Part shown: positions 29,366 to 38,381 of the stretch, piece after piece
How the letters are laid out: every line of letters starts with the position of its first letter
Position numbering within the stretch: the stretch's first letter is position 1
Assembly: GCA_001899775.1 (NCBI GenBank)
Contig: MKWN01000055.1
Span: forward strand, 13,090 to 77,089
Reading direction: 5' to 3'
Source: Thiobacillus sp. 65-29
GTDB lineage: Bacteria > Pseudomonadota > Gammaproteobacteria > Burkholderiales > Thiobacillaceae
Length of the DNA: 64,000 nucleotides
The notes under the pieces: model-generated
What the model saw: the letters and a program-made list of their open reading frames with translations, nothing else
Database searches by the model: none
What the model was told of the DNA's origin: nothing
Made by a program: the position numbers and the translations under genes

Positions 29366-31332
29366 CCCTGCAGCAACCTGATCTCCGCCGCCGCCAGCCC
29401 GTCGGCGGCGCCGCGCAGCACCAGCACGTCGCCCGCCTCGATACGGGCCTCGGGCTGGGGTTCGACGCCGGTGATGCCCTTGCGGCGGATCGCCACCACC
29501 TCGACCAGCAGATCGGCGAGCGCTGCTTCCGCAAGCGTGCGCCCGATGGCTGCCGAACCGGGGGACAGCAGCACGGTGTGCAGCCGCGGCTGCGCTTCCT
29601 GGTCGAGTTCGTCGTCGGCGTCACTGGCGCCACGGAAGAAGCCACGCATCAACGCATAGCGTGACTCGCGCACGTTGCGGATGCGCTTGAGCACCTGGGA
29701 AAGCGGCACACCGAGCAGCATCAGCGCGTGCGAGGCGAGCATCAGCGAGCCTTCCATCACCTCGGACACCACCTCGGCGGCGCCCGCGGCCTTCAGCGCG
29801 TCGATGTGCGTGTCGTCGATGGTGCGCACCACCACCGGCAGTTCCGGCCTGAGTTCGCGCACGTGACGCAGAATGGCCATGCTCGAGTGCACGTCGGAAT
29901 AGGTCACCACCACCGCCTGCGCGCGCGCCACGCCGGCCGCGACCAGCACCTCGCGCCGGCTGGCGTCGCCGTACACCACCGACACGCCGGCCGCCGCCAC
30001 GGCACGGATGCGCTCGGGATCGGCGTCGAGCGCGACGTAGCCGATACCCTCCGCCTCCAGCACGCGTGCCAGGTTCTGCCCGCTGCGGCCGTAGCCGCAC
30101 ACGATCACGTGCTTCGTCTTGCCGAAGGTCTTGACGGCGATGTCGTGCACTTCCTTGGCGCGCCCCGCCCATTCGCTGCCGGCGATGCGGCGGGTCAGCG
30201 CGTCCATGCGGTGGATGAGCAGCGGCGCCACGAGCATCGACACCACCATAGCGGCCAGCACCGGGTGGGAGATTCCGGTTCCCAGGAGTTTGAGGTCGGC
30301 CGCCTGCGCCAGCAGCACGAAACCGAACTCGCCCGCCTGCGCAAGACCCAGCGCGGTGCGCACGGCCGTCGGCCGGCCGCTGCCGAAGAGCATGGACAGC
30401 CCCGCCACCAGCACGCCCTTGCCGACCACGATCGCCGCGACCAGCAACAGCACGTCGCCCCAGTTCGACATGACCTGCATCGGGTCGAGACGCATGCCGA
30501 TGGTGACGAAGAACAGCCCCAGCAGCACGTCGCGGAAGGGCTTGATGTCATCCTCCACCTGATAGCGGTACTCGGTCTCGGACACCAGCATGCCGGCGAG
30601 AAAGGCACCCAGCGCGAGCGACAGGCCGGCGGTTTCGGTCAGAAACGCGAGTCCGAGGGTGAACAGCAGCAGATTGAGGGTGAAGACTTCCGGCGACTTG
30701 CGTGCCGCCACCCACTGAAACCACGGACGCATGATGCGCTGGCCGACGAAGAGCAGAAAGCCCAGCACGGCAATCGCCTTCAGCAAGGCCAGCGCGAGCG
30801 CCGTGCCCATCTCGTCGGCGCCCTTGGCGAACGCCGGGATCAGGATCAGCAGCGGCACCACCGCCAGATCCTGGAACAGCAGCGCGCCGAAGATCTGACG
30901 TCCGTGCGGCGTCTGGATCTCCAGCCGCTCGGCGAGCAGCTTCGACACGATGGCGGTGGACGACATCGCCATGATGCCGCCGAGCGCCACCGCGGCAAGC
31001 GGCGGCAGGCCGAGCAGCCAGGCAATGAGGGCAGTGAGCGCGAGCGTCAGCACGACCTGCGCGCCGCCGAAGCCGAACACCGTCAGGCGCATGGTCATCA
31101 GGCGCGGCAGGCTGAACTCCAGGCCGATGGAGAACATCAGGAACACCACGCCGAATTCGGCGAGATAGCGCTCTTCCTCGCTATCCGGAATCCAGCCCAA
31201 TGCATAGGGGCCAATGGCGATGCCGGTGACGAGGTAGCCGAGCAGGGTGGGCAGGCGCAAGACGCGCGCCGCGGCGGTCACGAGCACAGCCACCGCGAGC
31301 AGGATGAGAACGAGCTGGAGACTGCTGTGCAT
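29362..31332 (-). CDS. CPA2 cation/proton antiporter, KefB/YbaL type
   Basis: 656 residues. About 12-13 membrane helices form the Na+/H+ exchanger domain (1-380). A TrkA-N Rossmann domain follows (HVIVCGYGRSGQNLARVL near 408) with the NAD motif GxGxxG, then a TrkA-C domain at the end (about 560-656). Such proteins exchange K+ or Na+ for protons and can be gated by nucleotides or glutathione adducts. ATG 31332 is used; a GTG two codons upstream is equally possible. It is transcribed divergently from kdsD across a 45-base gap. Confidence 0.9.
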   Translation of the reverse strand: MHSSLQLVLILLAVAVLVTAAARVLRLPTLLGYLVTGIAIGPYALGWIPDSEEERYLAEFGVVFLMFSIGLEFSLPRLMTMRLTVFGFGGAQVVLTLALTALIAWLLGLPPLAAVALGGIMAMSSTAIVSKLLAERLEIQTPHGRQIFGALLFQDLAVVPLLILIPAFAKGADEMGTALALALLKAIAVLGFLLFVGQRIMRPWFQWVAARKSPEVFTLNLLLFTLGLAFLTETAGLSLALGAFLAGMLVSETEYRYQVEDDIKPFRDVLLGLFFVTIGMRLDPMQVMSNWGDVLLLVAAIVVGKGVLVAGLSMLFGSGRPTAVRTALGLAQAGEFGFVLLAQAADLKLLGTGISHPVLAAMVVSMLVAPLLIHRMDALTRRIAGSEWAGRAKEVHDIAVKTFGKTKHVIVCGYGRSGQNLARVLEAEGIGYVALDADPERIRAVAAAGVSVVYGDASRREVLVAAGVARAQAVVVTYSDVHSSMAILRHVRELRPELPVVVRTIDDTHIDALKAAGAAEVVSEVMEGSLMLASHALMLLGVPLSQVLKRIRNVRESRYALMRGFFRGASDADDELDQEAQPRLHTVLLSPGSAAIGRTLAEAALADLLVEVVAIRRKGITGVEPQPEARIEAGDVLVLRGAADGLAAAEIRLLQG

Positions 31333-31377
31333 CGACACGAAACGGGGGAAGGTCAGGCTTTAGTATACTTGCGCTCC

Positions 31378-32364
31378 ATGCAGCTACCGCACCCCCAACC
31401 CGAACACGCCATCGCGCTGGCACGCCAGGTGCTCGACATCGAAGCCGACGCGCTGCGCACCCTGGCTGGCCGCCTCGACCATGCGTTCGTCGACGCCGTG
31501 CGGCTGATCCTCGCCTGTCGCGGCCGCGTGGTGGTGTCCGGCATGGGCAAGTCCGGCCACATCGGCAGCAAGATCGCTGCCACGCTGGCGTCGACCGGCA
31601 CCCCCGCTTTCTTCATGCACCCCGGTGAGGCCAGCCACGGCGACCTCGGCATGATCGCCCACGACGACGTCGTGCTGGCGCTGTCCAACTCCGGCGAGAG
31701 CGCCGAGCTGGTCAGCATCGTGCCGCTGATCAAGCGCCGCGGGGTCCGCCTGGTGGCGATGACCGGCAATCCCGTCTCGACGCTGGCGCGCGAGGCCGAC
31801 GTCCACCTCGATGCCGGGGTTGCACGCGAGGCCTGCCCGCTCAACCTCGCACCCACCGCCAGCACCACGACGGCCCTGGCGCTGGGCGACGCGCTGGCGG
31901 TGGCGCTGCTCGATGCACGCGGCTTCTCCGCCGATGATTTCGCCCGCACCCACCCGGGCGGCTCGCTCGGGCGCCGGTTGCTGGTGCATGTGCGCGATGT
32001 CATGCACACCGGGGACGCCCTGCCGTGCGTGGACGTGGAGGCCAGCCTGAAGGCCGCCCTGTTCGAAATGACGCAGAAGGGCCTGGGCATGACCGCGGTG
32101 ATCGACGCTTCCGGCCGGGTGGCCGGCCTGTTCACCGACGGCGACCTGCGCCGCGCGCTGGAGCATCCGCTCGACCTGCAGCAGGCGAAGATTGCCGGGC
32201 TGATGACCCGCAACCCGAAAACGATCCGCGCGGACGAACTCGCCGTCGCGGCTGTGGAAAAAATGGAAACCCTGAAAATCAACGGCCTTCTGGTGGTCGA
32301 CGCCGACAACACCCTGGTGGGCGCGCTCAACATGCACGACCTGCTGCGCGCGGGGGTGGTGTGA
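31378..32364 (+). CDS. kdsD: Arabinose-5-phosphate isomerase KdsD
   Basis: It converts ribulose-5-phosphate to arabinose-5-phosphate, the first step to KDO in lipopolysaccharide. The 328 residues hold a SIS domain (GRVVVSGMGKSGHIGSKIA, SNSGESAEL, THPGGSLGRRL) and two C-terminal CBS domains. It starts a lipopolysaccharide-assembly operon (kdsD-kdsC-lptC-lptA-lptB), overlapping kdsC by one base. Order and sequence are standard. Confidence 0.96.
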   Translation: MQLPHPQPEHAIALARQVLDIEADALRTLAGRLDHAFVDAVRLILACRGRVVVSGMGKSGHIGSKIAATLASTGTPAFFMHPGEASHGDLGMIAHDDVVLALSNSGESAELVSIVPLIKRRGVRLVAMTGNPVSTLAREADVHLDAGVAREACPLNLAPTASTTTALALGDALAVALLDARGFSADDFARTHPGGSLGRRLLVHVRDVMHTGDALPCVDVEASLKAALFEMTQKGLGMTAVIDASGRVAGLFTDGDLRRALEHPLDLQQAKIAGLMTRNPKTIRADELAVAAVEKMETLKINGLLVVDADNTLVGALNMHDLLRAGVV

Positions 32365-32891
32365 TGACCGCCGATTTCATTGCCCGCGCCAAACGGATCC
32401 GGCTGATCGCTTTCGACGTCGACGGCGTGATGACCGACGGCACCCTGTTCCTCGGCGACGACGGCGAGGAATACAAGGGCTTCAATTCGCTCGACGGCCA
32501 CGGCCTGAAAATGCTCAAGGGCAGCGGCATCGAGCTCGCCATCATCACCGGGCGCAGCTCACGCGTGGTCGAATACCGCGCGCGCAACCTCGGCATCGAC
32601 ATCGTGCATCAGGGCGCACACGACAAGCTGGCGGTGTACGAGGCGCTGTGCCGGGAGCTGAATCTCCCCTGCGAGGACACCGCCTACATGGGTGACGACG
32701 TCGTCGACCTGCCGGTGATGCGCCGCGCCGGCCTGGCGATCACCGTGCCCGCCGCGCCCGAACTGGTCAAGGCCTACAGCCACTACACCACGGTGCGCGA
32801 CGGCGGACGCGGCGCCGTGCGCGAGGCCTGCGAACTGCTCATGCGCGCGCAGGGCACGCTCGACGCCGCGCTCGCGCCCTACCTGAAATGA
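32364..32891 (+). CDS. kdsC: KDO-8-phosphate phosphatase KdsC
   Basis: The 175-residue HAD-family enzyme dephosphorylates KDO-8-phosphate. Motifs are FDVDGVMTDG (nucleophile Asp), IITGRSS and YMGDDVVDLPVM. It has no cap domain, as usual for the C0 tetrameric KdsC type. It is translationally coupled to kdsD (TGATG). Confidence 0.95.
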   Translation: MTADFIARAKRIRLIAFDVDGVMTDGTLFLGDDGEEYKGFNSLDGHGLKMLKGSGIELAIITGRSSRVVEYRARNLGIDIVHQGAHDKLAVYEALCRELNLPCEDTAYMGDDVVDLPVMRRAGLAITVPAAPELVKAYSHYTTVRDGGRGAVREACELLMRAQGTLDAALAPYLK

Positions 32892-32904
32892 AGCCGTACA
32901 CGGG

Positions 32905-33477
32905 ATGACTGCACGGGGACCGTTGTGGCTGCCGCTGGCGATCCTCCTGCTGCTGGCCGTGCTTAGCTTCTGGATCGAGCAGGCGGTGCGCGCGCCGGCC
33001 AACGGCAGCCCCGCTGCCCGGATCGAACCCGAAGGCATCATGGAGAATTTCGACGCCCTGCGCACCACCCCCGACGGCCACCCGCAATACCGCCTGTCGG
33101 CGAAGACGCTGAAGCACTACAGCGGCAGCAAGCGCAGCGAAATGGATGCGCCGCGTTTCACCCAGCTGGATGCGGGTGCCGGTGATGTCCGCGCCGAAGC
33201 CGTGCGCGCCACCGTCTCGCCGGAAGGCGACGAAGTGGACCTGCAGGGCAAGGTCGTCATCGTCCGTGCGGCGCGCCCCGGTCAAACCGAAATGACCCTG
33301 CGTACCGAGCGCCTGCTGGTGTATCCCGAACGCGACCTGTTGCACGCGCCCGGCACGGTCACCCTCCACGACGGCACGCTCGCCGTGCGCGCGGGCGCGA
33401 TGGATTACGACGCCAAGCGGCGTGTCGTCAAACTGAGTGGGCGGGTGAGCGCCCGCTTCCAACCCGTGACAAGATGA
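32905..33477 (+). CDS. lptC: LPS export protein LptC
   Basis: A 190-residue bitopic inner-membrane protein with one N-terminal helix (PLAILLLLAVLSFWI) and a periplasmic beta-jellyroll that accepts lipopolysaccharide from LptBFG and hands it to LptA. Motifs such as TTPDGHPQYRLSAKTLKHY are typical of LptC. It overlaps lptA by four bases (ATGA). Confidence 0.92.
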   Translation: MTARGPLWLPLAILLLLAVLSFWIEQAVRAPANGSPAARIEPEGIMENFDALRTTPDGHPQYRLSAKTLKHYSGSKRSEMDAPRFTQLDAGAGDVRAEAVRATVSPEGDEVDLQGKVVIVRAARPGQTEMTLRTERLLVYPERDLLHAPGTVTLHDGTLAVRAGAMDYDAKRRVVKLSGRVSARFQPVTR

Positions 33478-33995
33478 GTCCCATGCGAATTCGAATCCTC
33501 ATGCTCGGCATCGCCCTTCTGGCCGCACCCGCCCACGCCGAAAAAGCCGACCGCGACAAGCCGGTGAACCTGGAAGCCGACACCGTCACGCTCGACGACA
33601 TCCGCAAGGTGGGCGTCTACCAGGGCAACGTGATTCTCAGCCAGGGCACGCTGATGCTGCGTGCGGATCGTGTACAGGTGACCCAGAACGCGGACGGGCT
33701 CGAACGCGTCAGCGCCACCGGTCGCCCGGTGGCGTTCCGCCAGAAGCTCGACGACCGCGAGGAGTTCATCGAAGGCTTTGCCGATCGCATCGAATACAAC
33801 GGCGTCACCAGCCAGCTCGAACTCATCGGCCAGGCGCGCCTGCGCCGCGGCACCGACGAGTTGCGCGGTGCGCAGATTTCCTACAACGCCAACACCGAGT
33901 TCTACAAGGTCGTCGGCGAGCCGGGGGCACAGACACCGTCCGGGCGCGTACGCGCCGTGATCCGCCCGAAGCCGCGCGAGACCCCGCAGCCATGA
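33474..33995 (+). CDS. lptA: LPS transport periplasmic protein LptA
   Basis: 173 residues with a signal peptide ending AAPAHA and an OstA-like domain beginning DKPVNLEADTVTLDD. It forms the periplasmic bridge between LptC and LptD. The start at 33474 overlaps the lptC stop; an internal ATG at 33483 would give the same mature protein. It overlaps lptB by four bases. Confidence 0.93.
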   Translation: MSPMRIRILMLGIALLAAPAHAEKADRDKPVNLEADTVTLDDIRKVGVYQGNVILSQGTLMLRADRVQVTQNADGLERVSATGRPVAFRQKLDDREEFIEGFADRIEYNGVTSQLELIGQARLRRGTDELRGAQISYNANTEFYKVVGEPGAQTPSGRVRAVIRPKPRETPQP

Positions 33996-34714
33996 GCCGC
34001 ATCACCACGCGAAACCTGCGCAAGGTCTACGGCCCACGCACCGTGGTCCACGACGTCTCGTTCGAGGTCGGCAGCGGCGAAGTGGTCGGACTGCTCGGCC
34101 CCAACGGTGCCGGCAAGACCACCTGCTTCTACATGGTGGTGGGCCTCGTCCCGGCGGACGGCGGCAGCGTGCAGATGGACGGACACGACCTCACCCACAT
34201 GCCGATCCATCAGCGCGCGCGCCTGGGGCTCGCCTACCTGCCGCAGGAGCCGTCGATCTTCCGCAAGATGAGCGTGGAGGAAAACATACGCGCCATCCTG
34301 GAACTGAAGAAATATCGGCGCGACGAACTGGAAGAACACCTGGAGAACCTGCTCGACGACCTGCACATCGCTCACCTGCGCGAGGCGGCCGCGGTCAGCC
34401 TGTCGGGGGGCGAGCGCCGGCGCGTGGAGATTGCGCGCGCGCTGGCACTCAATCCACGTTTCGTCCTGCTCGATGAACCTTTCGCCGGCGTCGACCCCAT
34501 CGCCGTGCTGGACATCCAGAAGCTGGTGCATTTCCTGGTGGAGCGCGACATCGGCGTGCTCATCACCGACCACAACGTGCGCGAGACCCTCGGCATCTGC
34601 AAGCGCGCCTACATCATCAACGAGGGGCGCGTGCTCATCAGCGGCACTCCGGACGTCATCATCCAGGACGAAAGCGCGCGCAAGGTCTACCTGGGCGAGA
34701 ATTTCCGCCTATAG
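33992..34714 (+). CDS. lptB: LPS export ABC ATPase LptB
   Basis: The 240-residue ATPase powers lipopolysaccharide extraction by LptFG. Walker A is GPNGAGKTT (about 37-45), the Q-loop is YLPQEPSIF, the signature LSGGERRR, Walker B VLLDEPFAGVDPI, and the H-loop is in LITDHNVRE. It is the last gene of the operon. An inverted repeat GGCAC-N5-GTGCC (34719-34733) follows the stop. Confidence 0.97.
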   Translation: MSRITTRNLRKVYGPRTVVHDVSFEVGSGEVVGLLGPNGAGKTTCFYMVVGLVPADGGSVQMDGHDLTHMPIHQRARLGLAYLPQEPSIFRKMSVEENIRAILELKKYRRDELEEHLENLLDDLHIAHLREAAAVSLSGGERRRVEIARALALNPRFVLLDEPFAGVDPIAVLDIQKLVHFLVERDIGVLITDHNVRETLGICKRAYIINEGRVLISGTPDVIIQDESARKVYLGENFRL

Positions 34715-34733
34715 CGCCGGCACGATATGTGCC

Positions 34734-34750
34734 TTGGCACAAAAATTGCG
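34734..34750 (+). promoter_or_regulatory. Sigma54 (-24/-12) promoter before rpoN
   Basis: TTGGCACAAAAATTGCG matches the sigma54 consensus TGGCAC-N5-TTGC without mismatch (GG 34736-34737, GC 34748-34749). It precedes rpoN, the sigma54 gene itself, by 210 bases. It could make rpoN autoregulated. A TACAAT at 34751-34756 might alternatively serve a sigma70 promoter. The 245 bases between lptB and rpoN contain no supportable gene. Confidence 0.7.
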
Positions 34751-34959
34751 TACAATCCGGACTTTCGCTTCATCCCGGAGTCGTTGTCGAACCCCCCTGT
34801 TCCCTGCACACGCGTTTTTTCTCATTGAATTCGGCGCTCGATACACCGGTTTTCCGCTGCGTCAATACGCAACAGCTCCGACCATGGAAGCGTGCGCTCA
34901 CCTTGCGGACGCTTCGGTATCACCTCAAGTCGAAGGGTGAATTGCCGTTATCCTGACGT

Positions 34960-36393
34960 ATGAAACACAGCCTTCAACTCAAGCTCGGTCAGCACCTCAC
35001 CCTGACCCCCCAGTTGCAACAGTCGATCCGGCTGCTGCAGTTGTCGACGCTGGAATTGAACCAGGAACTGGAGCAGATGCTGCAGGACAATCCGCTGCTG
35101 GAACGCGAGGACGAGGACAGCGCGACGGGCGAGACCGTCGAGGGCGCGACCGGCGTCAACGGCAACGAAAGCCCCGAAGCCACGGCATCCGCCAGCGACG
35201 ACAGCGGCCTCGATGCCCACGGCGGCCTGGATGACGCGGACTGGAACGACTATGGCGGCACCCCGGGCGACGACGAGGACAGTGACCACGCGCAGGGTCC
35301 GGTCTCCGGTTCGACGCTACGCGAACACCTGCTCAACCAGCTCATCGTCAGCCCGCTGACCCTGCGTGACCGCACGCTCGTCGCAGCGCTGATCGACGAT
35401 CTCGACGAATCCGGTTTCCTCAGCCAGCCGCTTGCCGACATCACCGCCGCCCTCGCCGAAGAAATCGAGGAGCTTGAACCCGAGGAAGTCGAGACCGCGC
35501 TCAAGCACCTGCAGCACATGGACCCCACGGGAGTCGGCGCACGCAACCTGGCCGAGTGCCTGACCCTGCAGTTGCGCGCCCTGCCATCCGAAACCCCGGC
35601 ACGCGATGCGGCCATGCAGCTGACCGCGCACTATCTCGACCTGCTCGCCGCGCGCGACGTCGGCAAACTGAAGAAGATGCTCGGCATCGACGATTTCACC
35701 CTGCGCGCCGCGCGTACCCTCATCCTCTCGCTGAACCCGCGGCCCGGTGCGGCGTTCGGCGCCGACGAAGTGCACTACGTCGTACCGGACGTGTACGTAC
35801 GCAAGGTGAAGGGCATGTGGATCGCCAGTCTCAACGCTGATGCCATGCCCAAGCTGCGCGTCAACCGCGTGTATGCCGACATCCTGGCGCGCCATCGCGA
35901 ATCCGGCGGCAACCAGCTCGCCACCCAGTTGCAGGAGGCGCGCTGGCTGATCAAGAACGTGCAGCAGCGCTTCGACACCATCCTGCGCGTCTCGCAGGCC
36001 ATCGTCGACCGCCAGAAGCACTTCTTCGAGCACGGCGAGGTGGCGATGCGCCCGCTGGTGTTGCGCGAGATCGCCGAAGCGGTCGAACTGCACGAATCGA
36101 CCATCTCGCGCGTCACCACGCAAAAATACATGATGACGCCGCGCGGCCTGTTCGAGCTGAAATACTTCTTCGGCAGTCACGTCGCCACCGAAAGCGGCGG
36201 TGCCTGCTCATCCACCGCGATCCGCGCCCTGATCAAGCAACTGGTGGCCGCGGAAAGCGTGCGCAAGCCGCTGTCGGATGGACAGCTCGCCGAGGTGCTC
36301 GGCCAGCAGGGCATCGTCGTGGCCCGCCGCACGGTCGCCAAGTACCGCGAATCGCTGCAGATTCCGCCCGCGAACATGCGTCGCGCGCTTTGA
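34960..36393 (+). CDS. rpoN: RNA polymerase sigma54 factor RpoN
   Basis: 477 residues. The Gln/Leu-rich activator region I is at 10-55 (LTPQLQQSIRLLQLS), followed by an acidic region II (45-105), the core-binding domain, and the C-terminal DNA-binding domain with its helix-turn-helix and the RpoN box ARRTVAKYRE near 455. It reads -24/-12 promoters with activators such as the regulator at 14153. The position after lptB and before hpf/ptsN is conserved in proteobacteria. Confidence 0.98.
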   Translation: MKHSLQLKLGQHLTLTPQLQQSIRLLQLSTLELNQELEQMLQDNPLLEREDEDSATGETVEGATGVNGNESPEATASASDDSGLDAHGGLDDADWNDYGGTPGDDEDSDHAQGPVSGSTLREHLLNQLIVSPLTLRDRTLVAALIDDLDESGFLSQPLADITAALAEEIEELEPEEVETALKHLQHMDPTGVGARNLAECLTLQLRALPSETPARDAAMQLTAHYLDLLAARDVGKLKKMLGIDDFTLRAARTLILSLNPRPGAAFGADEVHYVVPDVYVRKVKGMWIASLNADAMPKLRVNRVYADILARHRESGGNQLATQLQEARWLIKNVQQRFDTILRVSQAIVDRQKHFFEHGEVAMRPLVLREIAEAVELHESTISRVTTQKYMMTPRGLFELKYFFGSHVATESGGACSSTAIRALIKQLVAAESVRKPLSDGQLAEVLGQQGIVVARRTVAKYRESLQIPPANMRRAL

Positions 36394-36555
36394 TCCTCCA
36401 TCCATCTGCACTCCTGCCTGACGCGTCCGGTGGCCTTGGCACCGGCGCTTGAATGTCCCCCGCTTTCGGCCGACAATGAACGCGAGCGCCCGGGCGTTCA
36501 CGGAACCCGGCACGTGGCCGGCGTCCGTTTCCTTCCTTCAGAATCAGGAGGCTGT

Positions 36556-36891
36556 ATGAATTTGACGATTTCCGGTCATCACCTGGAAGTAACTCCCGCC
36601 ATCCGCGACTATGTCTCCGAGAAACTCGACCGCGTCAAGCGCCATTTCGATCACCTCATCGCCATCAGCGTGATCATGCAGGTGGAGAAACTCGTGCACA
36701 GGGTGGAGGCGACGCTGCACGTCAAGGGCCACGACTTCCACGCGCACAGCGAGGACGGCAACATGTACGCCGCCATCGACCTGCTTGCCGACAAGCTCGA
36801 CCGCCAGATCGTGAAGTACAAGGAGAAGATTTCCGACGTCCATCAGAGCGCGGGGGGAGTCAAGCGCCAGCCTCTGGAGAACCCGGCCTGA
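36556..36891 (+). CDS. hpf: Ribosome hibernation promoting factor
   Basis: This 111-residue short-type HPF/YfiA protein begins MNLTISGHHLEVTPAIRDYV. It binds the decoding centre of idle ribosomes and favours 100S dimers in starved cells. AGGAGG lies at 36547-36552. It belongs to the rpoN neighbourhood in most betaproteobacteria. Confidence 0.95.
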   Translation: MNLTISGHHLEVTPAIRDYVSEKLDRVKRHFDHLIAISVIMQVEKLVHRVEATLHVKGHDFHAHSEDGNMYAAIDLLADKLDRQIVKYKEKISDVHQSAGGVKRQPLENPA

Positions 36892-36898
36892 CGGCCCC

Positions 36899-36922
36899 GG
36901 CCGGGCGCCCTGGCGCCCGGCC
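36899..36922 (+). terminator. GC hairpin after hpf
   Basis: GGCCGGGCGCC (36899-36909) pairs with GGCGCCCGGCC (36912-36922) almost without a loop. There is no T-run, so it may be a weak terminator or an RNA 3'-end stabiliser between hpf and ptsN. Confidence 0.45.
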
Positions 36923-36987
36923 ATGCGTTGCAGCCCAGCGTATAATTATCAACAGGGTCGCCATCGTTGACCGACACCTGTCCAAGC

Positions 36988-37443
36988 ATGAACCTGATCG
37001 CCCCCCTCCTTTCCGCCGAAACCGTCCTGCTGGACCAGAGCCTTTCCAGCAAGAAGAAGCTGTTCGAGCACGCCGCCGAACTGCTGGCCGCGCGCCACGC
37101 GCTCAAGACCACGGACGTGTTCACCAGCCTGTTCGAGCGCGAGCGCCTCGGCTCCACCGCCCTCGGCTATGGCATCGCCATTCCGCACGGGCGCATCAAG
37201 GGTCTCGACGACGCCTGCGGCGCGCTCTACCGGCTGAAAACGCCGCTGGAATTCGACGCTCCCGACAACCTGCCGGTGTCGCTGTGCTTCATCCTGCTGG
37301 TGCCGAAGAACGCCAACGAGCAGCACCTGCAGATCCTCGGCGAACTGGCGCAGATGTTCGGCGACGAGACCATGCGCGCCCGCATGCTGGCCGCACCCAC
37401 CTCCGCCGACCTCGTTGCGCTGATCGGCGCATGGACCAACTGA
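36988..37443 (+). CDS. ptsN: Nitrogen-type PTS EIIA protein PtsN
   Basis: A regulatory phosphocarrier of 151 residues with the EIIA-Ntr active site GIAIPHGRI (His67). In the PTS-Ntr chain it receives phosphate from NPr and regulates K+ and nitrogen functions. The ATG at 36988 begins the conserved MNLIAPLLS. TATAAT at 36941-36946 may be its -10. It overlaps hprK by 13 bases. Confidence 0.95.
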   Translation: MNLIAPLLSAETVLLDQSLSSKKKLFEHAAELLAARHALKTTDVFTSLFERERLGSTALGYGIAIPHGRIKGLDDACGALYRLKTPLEFDAPDNLPVSLCFILLVPKNANEQHLQILGELAQMFGDETMRARMLAAPTSADLVALIGAWTN

Positions 37444-38381
37444 ACCCCGTCACCGTCGAAACACTGTTCCGCGACCTGGCGGAACAGTTGCAACTGCGAT
37501 GGCTGGCGGGGCGCGAAGGCGCCGGACGCACCTTGTCCTCCGAGACGGTGCAGAAGCCGGCGCTTGCGCTGATCGGCCACCTGAATTTCGTGCACCCCAA
37601 CCGCGTGCAGATGCTCGGCGGCGCCGAGATGGATTACCTGCGCACACTCCCGCAGGACGCCCTCGATGAAGCCATGCGCAAGCTCTTTTCCACCGAGCTT
37701 GCGGCCATCGTCATCGCAAACGACGAAACCGCACCGGCAGCGCTGCAAGAAGCGGCCGAGCGCACCGTCACGCCGCTGCTCGCCTCGCCGCTGGCGAGCC
37801 CGGTCCTGATGTCCTACCTCGGCCATTACCTCACCCAGCATCTGGCGGAAACCACCGCGGTGCACGGCGTGTACCTGGAAGTGCTCGGCATCGGCGTGCT
37901 GATCAAGGGCGACGCCGGGGTCGGCAAGAGCGAGTTGGCGCTCGAATTGGTCACGCGCGGCCACCGCCTGGTTGCCGACGACTACGTCGAGCTCAAGCGC
38001 GTCGCGCCGCAGACGCTCGAGGGCAACTGCCCACCGCTGCTGCGCGATTTCCTCGAAGTACGTGGACTGGGCATTCTCGACATCCGCACGCTGTTCGGCG
38101 AAACCGCCGTCAAGCGCAGCAAGAACCTCAAGCTCATCGTCGAACTGGTGCATCCGGAAACGGTCGGCAAGGCAGGGCTGAACCGGCTCGACATGGTGGC
38201 CTCCACCGAGACCCTGCTCGGCGTCGACATCCCCAAGGTGTGCATTCCGGTGGCCGCCGGCCGCAACCTCGCCGTGCTGGTCGAGGTCGCGGTGCGCAAC
38301 CACATCCTCAAGAGCCGCGGCATCAATCCGCTCGACCGCTTCATCGAGCGCCAGCACGCGGCGATCGGTGCAGGAGATTGA
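37431..38381 (+). CDS. hprK: HPr kinase/phosphorylase
   Basis: A 316-residue bifunctional enzyme that phosphorylates or dephosphorylates a serine of HPr. Walker A is GDAGVGKSE (160-168), followed by the signature region LEVRGLGILDIR. The N-terminal domain is the usual beta-alpha-beta HprK_N. It sits in the ptsN-hprK-rapZ order typical of betaproteobacteria. Confidence 0.95.
   Translation: MDQLNPVTVETLFRDLAEQLQLRWLAGREGAGRTLSSETVQKPALALIGHLNFVHPNRVQMLGGAEMDYLRTLPQDALDEAMRKLFSTELAAIVIANDETAPAALQEAAERTVTPLLASPLASPVLMSYLGHYLTQHLAETTAVHGVYLEVLGIGVLIKGDAGVGKSELALELVTRGHRLVADDYVELKRVAPQTLEGNCPPLLRDFLEVRGLGILDIRTLFGETAVKRSKNLKLIVELVHPETVGKAGLNRLDMVASTETLLGVDIPKVCIPVAAGRNLAVLVEVAVRNHILKSRGINPLDRFIERQHAAIGAGD

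Noticed and set aside
29728-31377. Long upstream extension of kdsD
   Set aside because: KdsD homology and length begin at ATG 31378. The upstream frame is antisense to the CPA2 antiporter.
34729-34956. Small gene between lptB and rpoN
   Set aside because: The 75-codon frame has no ribosome site or homology and would begin before the -24 box of the likely promoter.
36436-36452. TTGGCAC before hpf as a sigma54 promoter
   Set aside because: At the correct ten-base spacing the -12 dinucleotide is TG instead of the required GC.
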